64,000 nt of DNA from the NCBI RefSeq assembly GCF_038502225.1, contig NC_091341.1, positions 4,994,903 to 5,058,902 on the forward strand, given 5' to 3'. The stretch's first letter is position 1; each line of letters begins with the position of its first letter. This DNA comes from Cherax quadricarinatus. Lineage: Eukaryota > Arthropoda > Malacostraca > Decapoda > Parastacidae. The position numbers and the translations under genes were made by a program. The notes below the pieces were generated by a model. That model was not told where the DNA came from and searched no databases. It saw only the letters and a program-made list of their open reading frames with translations. This document shows positions 1 to 9,190 of this stretch, one piece after another.

Positions 1-1250
1 TCACGTTCGACTTATGTGCAATATGTATCGAATAATGGTGTTGTGAAATTCTCACTTCTAATGGTTTTCCCATCTGTCCCAAATTGGAGAGACTGCAACC
101 GTTGCAACCAATTGCAACACTTCTGCAGACACCACCAGCACGCTGTTGGGGTAAAAAAAATTTTTTATCAGAATGCTTCTAACAGTCTGTTAATTTTTAA
201 ATACTACTTGTATGTTAAATTTTTTAAGGGCATTCGTCAGGATAGATAAATTCTCGTTGTATGGAAGGACCAGCACATTCTTGGTCTGAGGTGTTATCCT
301 AGGTTCTGTTCTATAATAAATTTTCTTAGCTGCCAGCAAGGCAGATTCCACAAACACCTTAGCATATCGCAGTTTCGTGTCAATGTCAAATATTTTCCCA
401 ATTTCTTCATCTAGGAACTCCGGACTGCACACTCTATAGGCTCTCAGAAACATAATAAGAAATAAACTAACTTTAACTCTCATCTCATGGTTGGAATAGT
501 AGTGAATGTATGAGCACACATTGGTATCCTTCCTATACACTGTAAACTTAAACTTTCTATCAACCCGGTGTATCAACACATCTAAGAATGGAAGTTTACA
601 GTCCACCTCTTTCTCCACGGTGAATTTAATAGACGGGACTAGAGCGTTAAGTCTTCGTAAAAATGTATCAAGGGCCATATCATTTGGCCAAAGACACAAG
701 ATTTCATCCACATATCTGAACCTTTCAACAGTCTAGCCTCAAAAAATTCTATATATAGATTGCTCAATAAGGGGGACAACGGATTACCCATAGCCATTCC
801 CTCTTTTTGAGTATAGTATTTTCCTTCAAAGTCAAACTTGCAATCAACTACACAAAGCTTAATCAATTCAATATTATTTTCATTAAATAGGCAAAGAGAA
901 CTCATCTAATTATTCTTCCAAATAAGATAGCAAGTTGGGGACGGGGGCTCTCGTGAACAACGCAGTGACATCAAAACTGACAAGCGCAAAATCATTCGAC
1001 ATGTTGATATTTTGCAATTTGTCGACGAGATAAACATTGTTTTTTAAGTGGGCTTCAGAAATGTTGCCAAACAAAGGAGTTAATATTTTTTAACAACCAT
1101 CTTAACAAGGCATATGATGCCGACCCTATAGAGCTAATAATAGGTCTGGCTGGAAAACCGGTCTTATGGGTTTTAATCAAACCCATAGACCTCGTCGATA
1201 ACTGTGTAATTAATTCCTCATTACCACGTTACTTTCGTTTAGGCTGCTAT
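1..1250 (-). pseudogene. PLE1: decayed Penelope-like retroelement (RT + GIY-YIG remnant)
   Basis: Reading the minus strand, the N-terminal part of a Penelope RT (GLIKTHKTGFPARPIIS, about 1120-1200) is followed by FALVSFDVTALFTRAPVP-like sequence (about 930-1000), then KEGMAMGNPLSPLLSNLYIE (within 639-905), then DEILCLWP and LDVLIHRV (within 190-711). The catalytic YVDD of the family reads as VDE here, and the coding frame shifts between the 639-905 and 190-711 pieces and again near 1080. Below 170 a shifted frame still reads GQMGKPLEVRISQHHYSI, the core of the GIY-YIG endonuclease that ends Penelope proteins. The element runs off the window start. Multiple frameshifts and the altered catalytic motif say it is dead. 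The family assignment is firm; the 5' limit near 1250 is where similarity fades. Confidence 0.85.
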
Positions 1251-1434
1251 TACAATATCAATGCTTGTGGGATTTTTCTAATGCTATAATATTCATCCTT
1301 TTGGCTATGGGCACTGGTGTGCCTGGGGGCACTTACCGTTCCCTTCTCTCTCTCTCCCTTCCTCCCTCACTCCAGTGAATACATCCTCTGGGATCGTATT
1401 ACATCGGATATCCTCCTTTTTCTGCAACTTTGCA

Positions 1435-1478
1435 AGCTCCTCATGATGTACTGATTGCAACACGAAAGGCCTAGAGCT
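1435..1478 (+). ncRNA. hammerhead-like ribozyme motif, AGGCCU family
   Basis: Stem I arms AGCTC (1435-1439) and GAGCT (1474-1478) pair perfectly. Between them are a CTCATGA core (1440-1446; one change from CTGATGA), an extra T, an eroded stem II, GAAA (1464-1467) and the palindrome AGGCCT (1467-1472), with A1473 as the predicted base before cleavage (triplet CUA). It lies just beyond the truncated end of PLE1 in opposite orientation, as expected for an inverted Penelope pseudo-LTR. The G5-to-C change suggests this copy is inactive. Confidence 0.5.
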
Positions 1479-1520
1479 ATCATTCTATTCTCCCCGTGGT
1501 TCTTTTGTGTGTATATATAT

Positions 1521-1906
1521 GTCGTGCCGAATAGGCAGAACTGCGATCTTGGCTTAAATAGCAACGCTCATTTTGCCATATAGGACAAGTGAAAATTTGT
1601 GTATGCAATAATTTCGCCAAAATCATTTTGAACCTAACAAAAAAAATATATTTGAATGTGTTTGTTTAGGATTAAATTATTGTAAATGTATTTAAAATAT
1701 ATTTAGTTGGGTTAGGCTAAAATAAATTGCTCTTGTTATAAGGTTAGATAAGTTTGCTAAGATTCTTTTGGTGTAAAATTAAAAATTTTTACATTAACAT
1801 TAATGAAAAAAATATATATCTTTAAACGTGTAAGAGAAAATTTCAGAAAGGACTTAATTTTAAATAAGTTCTTGCTAATTGACCAGTTTTACATATTCGG
1901 CACGAC
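1521..1906 (+). mobile_element. MITE-like element, copy 1 (386 bp)
   Basis: Starts GTCGTGCCGAATAGG and ends with the inverted form ATTCGGCACGAC; the terminal inverted repeats extend about 22 bp with mismatches. The interior is AT-rich and has no conserved coding capacity. It is embedded in (TA)n on both sides. Four further copies are at 2419, 34206, 49119 and 58089. Class II non-autonomous is inferred from the terminal inverted repeats; no partner transposase is in the window. Confidence 0.75.
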
Positions 1907-2003
1907 ATATATATATATATATATATGTATATGTATATATATATATGTATATATATATATATGTATATGTATATATGTATATGTATATATATATATGTAT
2001 ATA
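1907..2003. repeat. (TA)n/(TATG)n microsatellite
   Basis: Alternating TA with periodic TG interruptions directly abutting MITE copy 1. Confidence 0.95.
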
Positions 2004-2357
2004 TATATATATGCAAGGAATTCGCGAGAGCATGCGAAATATACACAAACACTGATCTCTGGCTGAAGGAGACTCGAACCTGGTTCGAGTCTCCTTCAGC
2101 CAGAGATCAGTGTTTGTGTATATTTCGCATGCTCTCGCGAATTCCTTGCATTGTTCAAATCTCTAGTAAGGCTGATGCATGCAGGGGATGAGATGAAAAG
2201 CTGTAAGCCTTCTCCCTGAAAGCTGGCTGCCTTGGATCAAACGTGTAGCTCTGCTACACGCCAAGGTATTGGTCCAGTGTGGGTAGATTGGTAAAGCACT
2301 GCGTACCTTGTCCTAAGGTTCGTAGGTTCGAGTCTCCTTCAGCCAGAGATCAGTGTT
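2004..2357. mobile_element. tRNA-derived SINE, inverted 5' piece plus forward copy
   Basis: About 75 bp (2008-2080) is repeated in reverse complement at 2082-2150, giving a near-perfect hairpin, and then the forward copy continues. The forward copy has tRNA promoter-like boxes: an A-box-like GGGTAGATTGGTAAAGCAC (about 2281) and a B box GGTTCGAGTCTCC (about 2326). The same repeat occurs at 2959-3235 and, inverted and tandem, at 57604-57971. The inverted truncated copy in front of a full copy resembles Penelope-type integration. Confidence 0.65.

Positions 2358-2418
<61 letters not shown>
2358..2418. repeat. (TA)n microsatellite
   Basis: Perfect TA run joining the SINE tail to MITE copy 2. Confidence 0.97.
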
Positions 2419-2421
<3 letters not shown>

Positions 2422-2805
2422 GTGCCGAATAGGCAGAACTTGCGATCTTGGCTTAAATAGCAACGCTCATCTTGCCATATAGGACAAGCGAAAATTTGTG
2501 TATGCAATAATTTCGCCAAAATCATTGTGAACCTAACGAAAAAAATATATTTCACTGTGTTTGTTTAGTATTAATTTATTGTAAACAAATCTAAAATATA
2601 TTTAGCTGGGTTAGGCTAAAATAAATTGTTCTCGTTATAATAAGGTTAGGTAAGTTTTCTAAGATTCTTTTGGAGCAAAATTAAATTTTTTTACATTAAC
2701 ATTAATGAAAAAAAATATATCTTCAAACGTATAACAGAAAATTTTAGAAAAGACTTAATTTTAAATGAGTTCTTGCTAATTGACCAGTTTTACATATTCG
2801 GCACG

Positions 2806-2807
<2 letters not shown>
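2419..2807 (+). mobile_element. MITE-like element, copy 2 (389 bp)
   Basis: Same termini and interior as copy 1, near-identical over its length, same orientation, (TA)n on both sides. Confidence 0.8.

Positions 2808-2900
<93 letters not shown>
2808..2900. repeat. (TA)n microsatellite
   Basis: About 46 TA units. Confidence 0.97.
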
Positions 2901-2902
<2 letters not shown>

Positions 2903-2958
2903 CAACCACTGTGAAAGAATTAGAGAAATTCCAAGCGCATTCGTGACTACTCACAGCT
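2901..2958 (-). mobile_element. fragment of PLE3-type terminal (ribozyme) region
   Basis: Matches the outer arm of PLE3 (49600-49655): on the minus strand the stem II GTGAGTAGTCAC is followed by GAATGCGCTTGG, i.e. the GAAAGCGCUU segment with one change. The rest of the core is lost. Confidence 0.6.
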
Positions 2959-3232
2959 TTTCATCTCATCTTCTGCATGCATCGACCAACTAGAATTAAT
3001 TAAACTAGAATTCCTTGCATTGTTAAAATCTCTAGTTGGTCGATGCATGTAGGGGATGAGATGAAAAGCTGGCTGCCTTGGATCCACGTCTAGCAGGAGC
3101 TGGGCGCCAAGGTATTAGTCCAGTGTGGTGAGAATAGTAAAGCACCGTGTACCTTGTTCCAAGGTTCGTAGGTTCGAGTCTCCTTCGGCCAGAGATCAGT
3201 GTTTGTGTATATTTCGCCTGCTCTTGCGAATT

Positions 3233-3235
<3 letters not shown>
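2959..3235 (+). mobile_element. tRNA-derived SINE, diverged copy
   Basis: Begins with a short inverted piece (TCTCATC..GCATGCATCGACCAACTAG mirrored around 3000-3045), then the same body as 2165-2357, with B box GGTTCGAGTCTCC at about 3172. It runs into a (CA)n tract. Confidence 0.6.

Positions 3236-3322
<87 letters not shown>
3236..3322. repeat. (CA)n microsatellite
   Basis: About 43 CA units. Confidence 0.98.
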
Positions 3323-3325
<3 letters not shown>

Positions 3326-3347
3326 CACAGCACATAAGAATTACATT

Positions 3348-3388
3348 TATGACGACGTTTCGGTCTGACTTGGACCAGTAATAAGTCA
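3348..3388 (-). ncRNA. hammerhead-like motif, GGUCC stem II family (degenerate)
   Basis: Minus strand: stem II GGTCC/AGACC with loop AAGTC (one mismatch), then GAAAC (3361-3357) and GTC as predicted cleavage triplet. The CUGAUGA region is degenerate. The same family recurs as an inverted pair at 59044-59140. It lies at the 3' side of PLE2, where a Penelope pseudo-LTR would be. Confidence 0.4.
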
Positions 3389-3488
3389 CACACAAGCGTG
3401 ACGGGACGGGAAGAAAGCCAGAATATATACGACAGGTGTGAGCGAGCGGGTGACGGGGTATGGTAGTGGTTGAACGGTAGCAGAAATA

Positions 3489-3556
3489 CCGTAGTAGCTG
3501 TAGTAGTATAATAGTAGTGGTATAGTAGTAGTAGTAGTAATATAGTAGTAGTGCAG
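3489..3556. repeat. imperfect (GTA)n trinucleotide tract
   Basis: Repeated GTAGTA with ATA interruptions. Confidence 0.85.
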
Positions 3557-3659
3557 CAGGGTTAGCGTAGTTGTAGTACTCGTAGTGGAGGTGTAGTCTA
3601 AGGGGCAAGAGAACAGAGCTAATGACCCACGCGGATGGGATGGAAGGTAGGACGAAATC

Positions 3660-4255
3660 CTTGTTGGGCAAAAGCCTCAAAGAATAGAACCCATCTGGGT
3701 AGAAAACAGCAAAGACACTGACATTATAGGAAAAGTTAAGAGGTAGGGAGAGGAGGAGATAACAATCAAGTCACGAGTGTTCTGAAGTTTGGAACATTTG
3801 ACAAAGTAATGAGAATGGAAGGCATCTACAGAGACAAAGCCACGACTAGCAGTCATATTAGAAAAATTGTGTATAAGGAAGGCTTCAACAAGATGGCGTC
3901 TGTGACGGCTAGAAGAAAGGTAGACAGTTTGGACAGAGGACTAGTTAATAAAATGACTGTGATCTCTAACATGACAGAAAAGTGCATTGTTATTGTCAGC
4001 ACAGCTAATACTTATGTGTCTAAGTCTGTCAGAAAGAGAGAGGGCAATTTCTCCAGAGTATTTTAGAGGACAAGAGTAGGAAATGGTGCAGACTCCGGAA
4101 ATATCAATGGTAGGAGAGGTACTAACTAGATCACTACGAAGGGTGTTAGTGTGGCGAAAAGTAAGTTTGAGGTCTAAGGAACGGAGGAAGTTGTTAACAT
4201 TAGGAAGACTGGAAGATTCCTCAAGACTACGGTACTCATCACCTGCTCCAAGGCT
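3660..4255 (-). pseudogene. PLE2: 3' half of a Penelope-like element (GIY-YIG remnant)
   Basis: The minus strand (3941-4245) reads LPNVNNFLRSLDLKLTFRH, then GVCTISYSCPLKYSGEIALS, then NNNALFCHVRDHSHFIN. These correspond to the RT C-terminus, the GIY-YIG core (normally YxGET or YxGQT) and its HxRDxxHxIN segment. It is more diverged than and not close to PLE1 or PLE3, so it is a separate family. The 5' end at about 4255 joins directly to a ribozyme element in opposite orientation. Frameshifts follow below 3941. Confidence 0.7.
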
Positions 4256-4700
4256 GAGGGACTGATTACCTCGTCTTCCACTGTCTTCTGTATATATATC
4301 TACAGTCCTCATCCTCAGAGTATGTCCATGTATTGTATTGATGAAGCAATTGGATGGCGAAACGTTTACCATGAAAAAATACCGAGATATTGTACATGAG
4401 TAATTTATCATGTAGTCGGTACTGTATACCATCTATATACAAGACAGTAACAAGTCTTAATTCTGATGCTTCAGCTTCACATTGCTTCAGACTATGGAGT
4501 ACAACTCTCCCCCTGGCTGAAGGACTGACCACCTTAAAACTACGACTTCCATTGTTATGGACTGATTATACATCATCTTTACATCTCCAACCCTTGTCTC
4601 CTTTGTATTAGACTCAAGAAGCTTACTGAGCAGACGAAACATTTCGGAATAAAGATACCTGTCTGTTGCACATATATCTTGTCTGTATAACACTGCGTAA
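4256..4700 (+). mobile_element. two ribozyme-bearing units in tandem (retrozyme-like)
   Basis: Unit 1 has the motif at about 4330-4370: TTGATGA (4338-4344), stem II GCAATTGGATGGC, GAAAC (4359-4363), GTT. It is followed by a terminal hairpin GGUAU/GUACC at about 4410-4425 read on the minus strand. Unit 2 carries a degenerate motif at 4601-4654 with GAAAC at 4636-4640. Motif spacing is 277 nt. Both share the GGCTGAGGGACTGATTACCTC-like lead (split by changes) of the family seen at 31833, 45838 and elsewhere. Confidence 0.6.
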
Positions 4701-4727
4701 GATGTGCTCAGTTCGATTCTCCGTCCC

Positions 4728-5040
4728 AGGCCCGGTGGCCTGGAGGTGGCCTGGTGGCTAAAGCTCCCGCTTCACACACGGAGGGCCCGGGTTCGATTCC
4801 CGGCGGGTGGAAACATTTCGACACGTTTCCTTACACCTGTTGTCCTGTTCACCTAGCAGCAAATAGGTACCTGGGTGTTAGTCGACTGGTGTGGGTCGCA
4901 TCCTGGGGGACAAGATTAAGGACCCCAATGGAAATAAGTTAGACAGTCCTCGATGACGCACTGACTTTCTTGGGTTATCCTGGATGGCTAACCCTCCGGG
5001 GTTAAAAATCCGAACGAAATCTTAATCTCTCTCTCTCTTT
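4728..5040 (+). mobile_element. tRNA-derived SINE with LINE-like 3' tail
   Basis: The head has an A-box-like TGGTGGCTAAAGCTCC and B box GGTTCGATTCC (4790-4800). The centre carries AAATAGGTACCTGGGTGTTA and GGTCGCATCCTGGG, a domain shared with the SINE at 33266-33600. The tail AAGGACCCCAATGGAAATAA ... TTGGGTTATCCT (4918-4984) matches the 3' UTR of the LINE at 6071-8620 (read on minus, about 6215-6155). It ends in a CT-rich tract. Confidence 0.85.
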
Positions 5041-5284
5041 TACTAATCTACTCACGTTTGTAAGTGATGCCAACACGCAGGTCAGGTTACACATGGAAAT
5101 AAGTGAAAATAGCACAGGTTTAGTCCCAATCACTGCTCTGGTAATTTGATGGCGGCAGCAATATCAATGTAAGCTGTATTAATCTAAATCTAAATCAATA
5201 ATTCTATATCGCCAACGAAACAATCACATCAAAGCGACGCGTCACAAAGAGCTCATCAAAGGTAGTGATGAATGAGCGAGCAAC

Positions 5285-6063
5285 GTGGCCTCCAGGGGCC
5301 CTTCCCTCTCATTCAGGGGGCATTCCCTCCACTCTCATCCAAGGGGCCCTCCCCCTCTCATTTAGGGGGAATTCCCTCCACTCTCATCCAAGGGACCCTC
5401 AACCTCTCTCATCCAAGGGGCCCTCCCCCTATCATTCAGGGGCCTTCCCTCCACTCTCATCCAGGGGACCCTCAACCCCTCTCATCCAAGGAGCCCTCCC
5501 CTCCCTTCACATCCAGGGGGCTCTCCATTCTCATCAAGGGACAATCCCCTCCCCTCTCTTCCAGGGACCTTTCCCACCCCTATCATCCAAGGACCCTCTC
5601 CTCCCATCTAGGAACCCTCCCCTCCCCCCTCATCCACGGACCCTCCCCTCCCCCTCATTCAGGGACCCTCCCCTCCCCCTCATCAAGAGACCCTCCCCAC
5701 CCCCTCATCCAGGGACCCTCCGCTCCCCCTCATCAAGGGATCCTCTCCACCCCCCTCATTCAGGGACCCTCCCTTCCCCCTCATCCAGGGACCCTCCCCT
5801 TCCCCTCATCCAGGGACCCTCCCTTCCCCCTCATCCAGGGACCCTCCCCTCTCCCTCATCCAGGGGACCCTCCCCTCTCCCTCATCCAGGGGATCCTCCC
5901 CTCTCCCTCATCCAGGGGATCCTCCCCTCTCCCTCATCCAGGGGACCCTCCCCTCTCCCTTATCCAGGGGACCCTCCCCTCTCCCTCATCCAGCGACCTT
6001 CCCCACCCCACTCATCCAGAGACCCTTCGTTCCCATGTCATTCAAGAAGGGTCCCTCCATCTA
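5285..6063 (+). repeat. pyrimidine-rich minisatellite, ~24-26 bp unit
   Basis: Imperfect repeats built on CTCATCCAGGGACCCTCCC. Both strands look open as proline/serine-rich ORFs because the unit lacks stops. The array resumes after 8621, so the LINE at 6071-8620 split it. Confidence 0.9.
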
Positions 6064-6070
6064 GTCCCTT

Positions 6071-8620
6071 AAGTAAGTAAGTAAGTAAGTAAGTTTATTC
6101 AGGTATACACAAATACAGTTACATAGAATTATCATATATAGCAGCATATGTGTAGAGAACCTAGGATAACCCAAAAAAGTCAGACAGAGTGACTTATTTC
6201 CATTGGGGTCCTTTTACCTTATTATTATAGTATAAAGGTTATAATATTTTCTTATTGTTCTACAATGAAGATAACATCTTATTATCCTACTAAAAAGACT
6301 ATCTGCGACACCAAGGTCATTAAGACTATCTACAATACGAGTGTCATTACAAGGAATAAGGTAAAATTTACACGTATGTTAGCTAAAAAATAGAAAATCA
6401 TTCCCCTCCCTTTCTGTAGCTACAGTCATCAGACACCTTTTGGCACTCTTCTTGAACTGGTTCGCGCTATGACTGGCTTTGACATGTGCGGGTAGTCTGT
6501 TCCATTCCTTTATTGCTGTACAATAAAAGGTGTTTGAAGCCTGGCCACTGACTGTGGGTACTACAAAGTTGTGCTCTCTCCCCCTAGTTCTATGATTGCT
6601 TTGGTTCCCAGCCTTGACAAAATTGACAGCAAGATATTCTGGACATTGCTTGTGAGCAATTTTATAAACATGATTTAGCTTCAGTTGTTTTACTCTGTCT
6701 TCAACATTCAGCATATCCAACTGCTGTAATTCATCCTGGCCTACATGTTCTCTTGGTCCCAGCCCCAGGATGAATCTTACGATTTTGTTCTGGGTGATTT
6801 GCAGTCTATCTTTCAGTTTTTTTGTCAAGGCAGAGTACCAAGAAGAGCAAGCGTAATCCATATGGCATTGTATAAGGGCTAGACATAGAGTCCTGCGAGC
6901 CTCAGTAGGTAGACACTGTGCTTGTCTATACAGGAACTTCAGTCTGGCATTCGCTTTCTTTACTACACTGTTCCCTATCAATTCTCCTGACATGCTTGGG
7001 TCAAAGGGGATTCCCAAATATTTTACTGATGAAACCAAAGTGATGGGCTCCCCATTACATTGAACAATAAAATTATTTACCCTTCTCAGTTTATGTTTCG
7101 TGCCAAAGAGAATGGCTTCAGTTTTCCCTAGGTGTAATGATAGTTTGTTGTCTACTAACCATTTGCTGCAGGACTCCAGTTCCAGTGTTAAAACATTAGC
7201 AATATCTTGTGGGTCTTTACCTGACACTAACAGAGCACTGTCATCTGCATACAGTAGGAGTTTGCACTTGACACTGATAGGCATATCATTGACATAACAT
7301 AAGAATAATAAGGGACCCAGAATACTACCTTGGGGAACTCCACATGTTATCGGCAGGGGTTCTGATTCTGTTTTGTTGATTTTGACTATTTGTCTCCTAT
7401 TGCTAAGGTAGGACTTAAACCAGTCTACAGAACCTATACCGATAGTTTGAAGTTTATTACATAATATATTGTGGTTGACAGTATCGAAGGCCTTTTGCAG
7501 GTCTAAGGTTACCATGCCTATGAGGTTCCCCTTTGACATTTCAGTTCTCAGGTAATCCATCAGATTAATAAGGGAGGTGTCGGTTGAGTAGGATCTTCTA
7601 AAGCCCGATTGATAGCTATGGAGAATGTTGTTGTCATTAAGGTACTTAACTACTTGAGAATACACCGCCCTCTCTAGAATTTTAGATATTATACTGAGTA
7701 TACTAACAGGCCTATAGTTGCTTACATCAGACCTACTATTTTTCTTAAAGATAGGAGTAACTCTGGCCTCCTTGAACCCCTCCGGTACTGTATTAGTGGT
7801 GATTGATAGATTTATTATGTGAGCAATAGGGATTGACAGTTCAGAAGCACCATCTTTTAGGAACTTAGACGGGATGTTATCAGGGCCTGTGCTCTTAGTT
7901 GGGTTTAACCTGCTTAGTTCTTTTTGAATAAAGTCATGAGATACACTTACTAGTTGACAACTGTTTGGGGTTACCCCTTTATTGGTATAGTATGTTTGAA
8001 ACTTATCAGAGTCTGTGTTAAAGGTATTTGATGCAGCTGGTAGTTTACTTACTAGTGTTGATGCAACAGATGTGTAGTATGAATTAAAGCAATTTGCCAC
8101 CTTAGATGTTTCGTGGCATACCTCATTATCGATAGTGAGTACTATGTTAGACCTATCTACTGGCTTATGGCTATACCCCAACTGTTTTAGTTGATGCCAG
8201 AGCTTTCTGGGGTTATGCTTATACTCTTCAATTTTTGAGCAGTAGTGCTTTGCCTTTGCTCCTTTTATAAGTCTCTGTACTCTGTTCCTCACCCTTTGGA
8301 ATTCATTTAGTGCTGCAATATCCTGTCTGTTTGCTTTAAATCTTTTTAGCAGCTGGTCTCTGAATTTCATATTATCTAATATCTCAGTATTCATCCAGGG
8401 TTCAGTTCTTCGTTTAATCCTAACCTCTTTAACTGGTGCAATATTATCAAGGATGGTAGTGAACATTGTTTTGAATTTTTCCCAGGCATCGTTTACGTCC
8501 GTGCAACTTGTTATCTCTGTCCAGTCACAATTGTGTAGCCTATTTACCAGTGTTTCTTTACTGTAGTTTCTAGTTGACCTCATTTTTATTGTCCTGTGTA
8601 GGCCTATCCTATCCTATCCT
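6071..8620 (-). mobile_element. 5'-truncated non-LTR retrotransposon (CR1/L2-like)
   Basis: Contains the intact RT ORF at 6379-8583. Its 3' UTR (about 6090-6378) has a tail, read on minus, ending in (CTTA)n next to position 6071. The endonuclease domain is missing, so the element is 5'-truncated at about 8620. GTCCCTT at 6064-6070 and again at 8621-8627 is a candidate 7-bp target-site duplication. It sits inside the CTCATCCAGGGACCC minisatellite. Its 3' UTR shares a tail with the SINE at 4728-5040. Confidence 0.85.
6379..8583 (-). CDS. reverse transcriptase of a CR1/L2-like LINE, 734 aa, intact
   Basis: Target-primed reverse transcriptase. Motifs in order: KSTGPDNIPSKFL (about residue 230), ARVTPIFKKN and NYRPVSILSIISKILE (about 274-303), YQSGFRRSYSTDTSL (about 324), VTLDLQKAFDTVNH (about 358, first catalytic Asp), GVPQGSILGPLLF (about 415) and LLLYADDSALL (about 443-453, catalytic YADD). 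The C-terminal part has the usual thumb-like segment with LGLGPREHVG and the final EWNRLPAHV. A full-length ORF2 of this kind also has an N-terminal APE endonuclease of ~230 aa, which is absent because of 5' truncation; the start codon at 8583 is merely the first ATG in the surviving part. No stops or frameshifts, so the insertion looks young. Clade (CR1, L2 or relative) is not resolved. Confidence 0.9.
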   Translation of the reverse strand: MRSTRNYSKETLVNRLHNCDWTEITSCTDVNDAWEKFKTMFTTILDNIAPVKEVRIKRRTEPWMNTEILDNMKFRDQLLKRFKANRQDIAALNEFQRVRNRVQRLIKGAKAKHYCSKIEEYKHNPRKLWHQLKQLGYSHKPVDRSNIVLTIDNEVCHETSKVANCFNSYYTSVASTLVSKLPAASNTFNTDSDKFQTYYTNKGVTPNSCQLVSVSHDFIQKELSRLNPTKSTGPDNIPSKFLKDGASELSIPIAHIINLSITTNTVPEGFKEARVTPIFKKNSRSDVSNYRPVSILSIISKILERAVYSQVVKYLNDNNILHSYQSGFRRSYSTDTSLINLMDYLRTEMSKGNLIGMVTLDLQKAFDTVNHNILCNKLQTIGIGSVDWFKSYLSNRRQIVKINKTESEPLPITCGVPQGSILGPLLFLCYVNDMPISVKCKLLLYADDSALLVSGKDPQDIANVLTLELESCSKWLVDNKLSLHLGKTEAILFGTKHKLRRVNNFIVQCNGEPITLVSSVKYLGIPFDPSMSGELIGNSVVKKANARLKFLYRQAQCLPTEARRTLCLALIQCHMDYACSSWYSALTKKLKDRLQITQNKIVRFILGLGPREHVGQDELQQLDMLNVEDRVKQLKLNHVYKIAHKQCPEYLAVNFVKAGNQSNHRTRGREHNFVVPTVSGQASNTFYCTAIKEWNRLPAHVKASHSANQFKKSAKRCLMTVATEREGNDFLFFS

Positions 8621-8870
8621 GTCCCTTCCAGGGACTCTTCCCTATCATCCAGGAAGGAGTCCCTCCCGCCTCTCCCCTCCCAGAAACCCTTTCTTCCCCT
8701 CATCCAGGGAGTCAGTTCCACGGACCCTGCCCTCCCCTCTCATTCAGGGAGGTCCTAGTCCCTTCCATGGACTCTACCCTCCCCTCTCATTCAAGAGATC
8801 CGTCTCAGGAACCCCACCCTTCCCTCTCATCCAGGGCGGTTTCCTCTCCCTTTCATTCCTTCTAGGGGTC
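8621..8870 (+). repeat. continuation of the CTCATCCAGGG minisatellite
   Basis: Same degenerate unit as 5285-6063, resuming immediately after the LINE. Confidence 0.8.
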
Positions 8871-9190
8871 CTCTGCTTTCAGGAGTCCCCTGCTTCAAGG
8901 GATCCCGAGATTCCAGGGGTCCCTTGCTTAGAGGGATCCCCTGATTCCAGGGGTCCCTTGCTTCCAGGGATCCCCCGACTCCAGGGGTCCCTTGCTTCCA
9001 GGGATCCCCCGACTCCAGGGGTCCCTTGCTTCCAGGGATCCCCCGATTCCAGGGGTCCCTTGCTTCCAGGGATCCCCCGATTCCAGGGGTCCCTTGCTTC
9101 CAGGGATCCCCCGATTCCAGGGGTCCCTTGCTTCCAGGGATCCCCCGATTCCAGGGGTCCCTTGCTTCCAGAGGTTTCTTGCTTTGAGGG
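8871..9190 (+). repeat. 34-bp minisatellite
   Basis: Near-perfect copies of a 34-bp unit containing TTGCTTCCAGGGATCCCCC then the step (GACTCCAGGGGTCCC or GATTCCAGGGGTCCC). CCAGGGATCCCC and CCAGGGGTCCC make each unit partly palindromic. Confidence 0.9.

Noticed and set aside
2165..2200. CTGATGC near the tRNA-like SINE as a hammerhead core
   Set aside because: No GAAA at the right distance and no stem II; only a chance match to part of the core.
3236..3381. THTHTH and VCVCVC ORFs at (CA)n tracts, and IYIYIY ORFs at (TA)n tracts throughout the window
   Set aside because: Dinucleotide repeats are open in all or most frames; not coding.
4728..4812. A functional tRNA gene
   Set aside because: A and B boxes are present but the cloverleaf is incomplete and a SINE body follows; the same holds at 2281, 3125, 57780, 58600 and 60740.
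5265..6080. Proline/serine-rich protein from two overlapping ORFs
   Set aside because: Both follow the minisatellite period; two frames are open at once.
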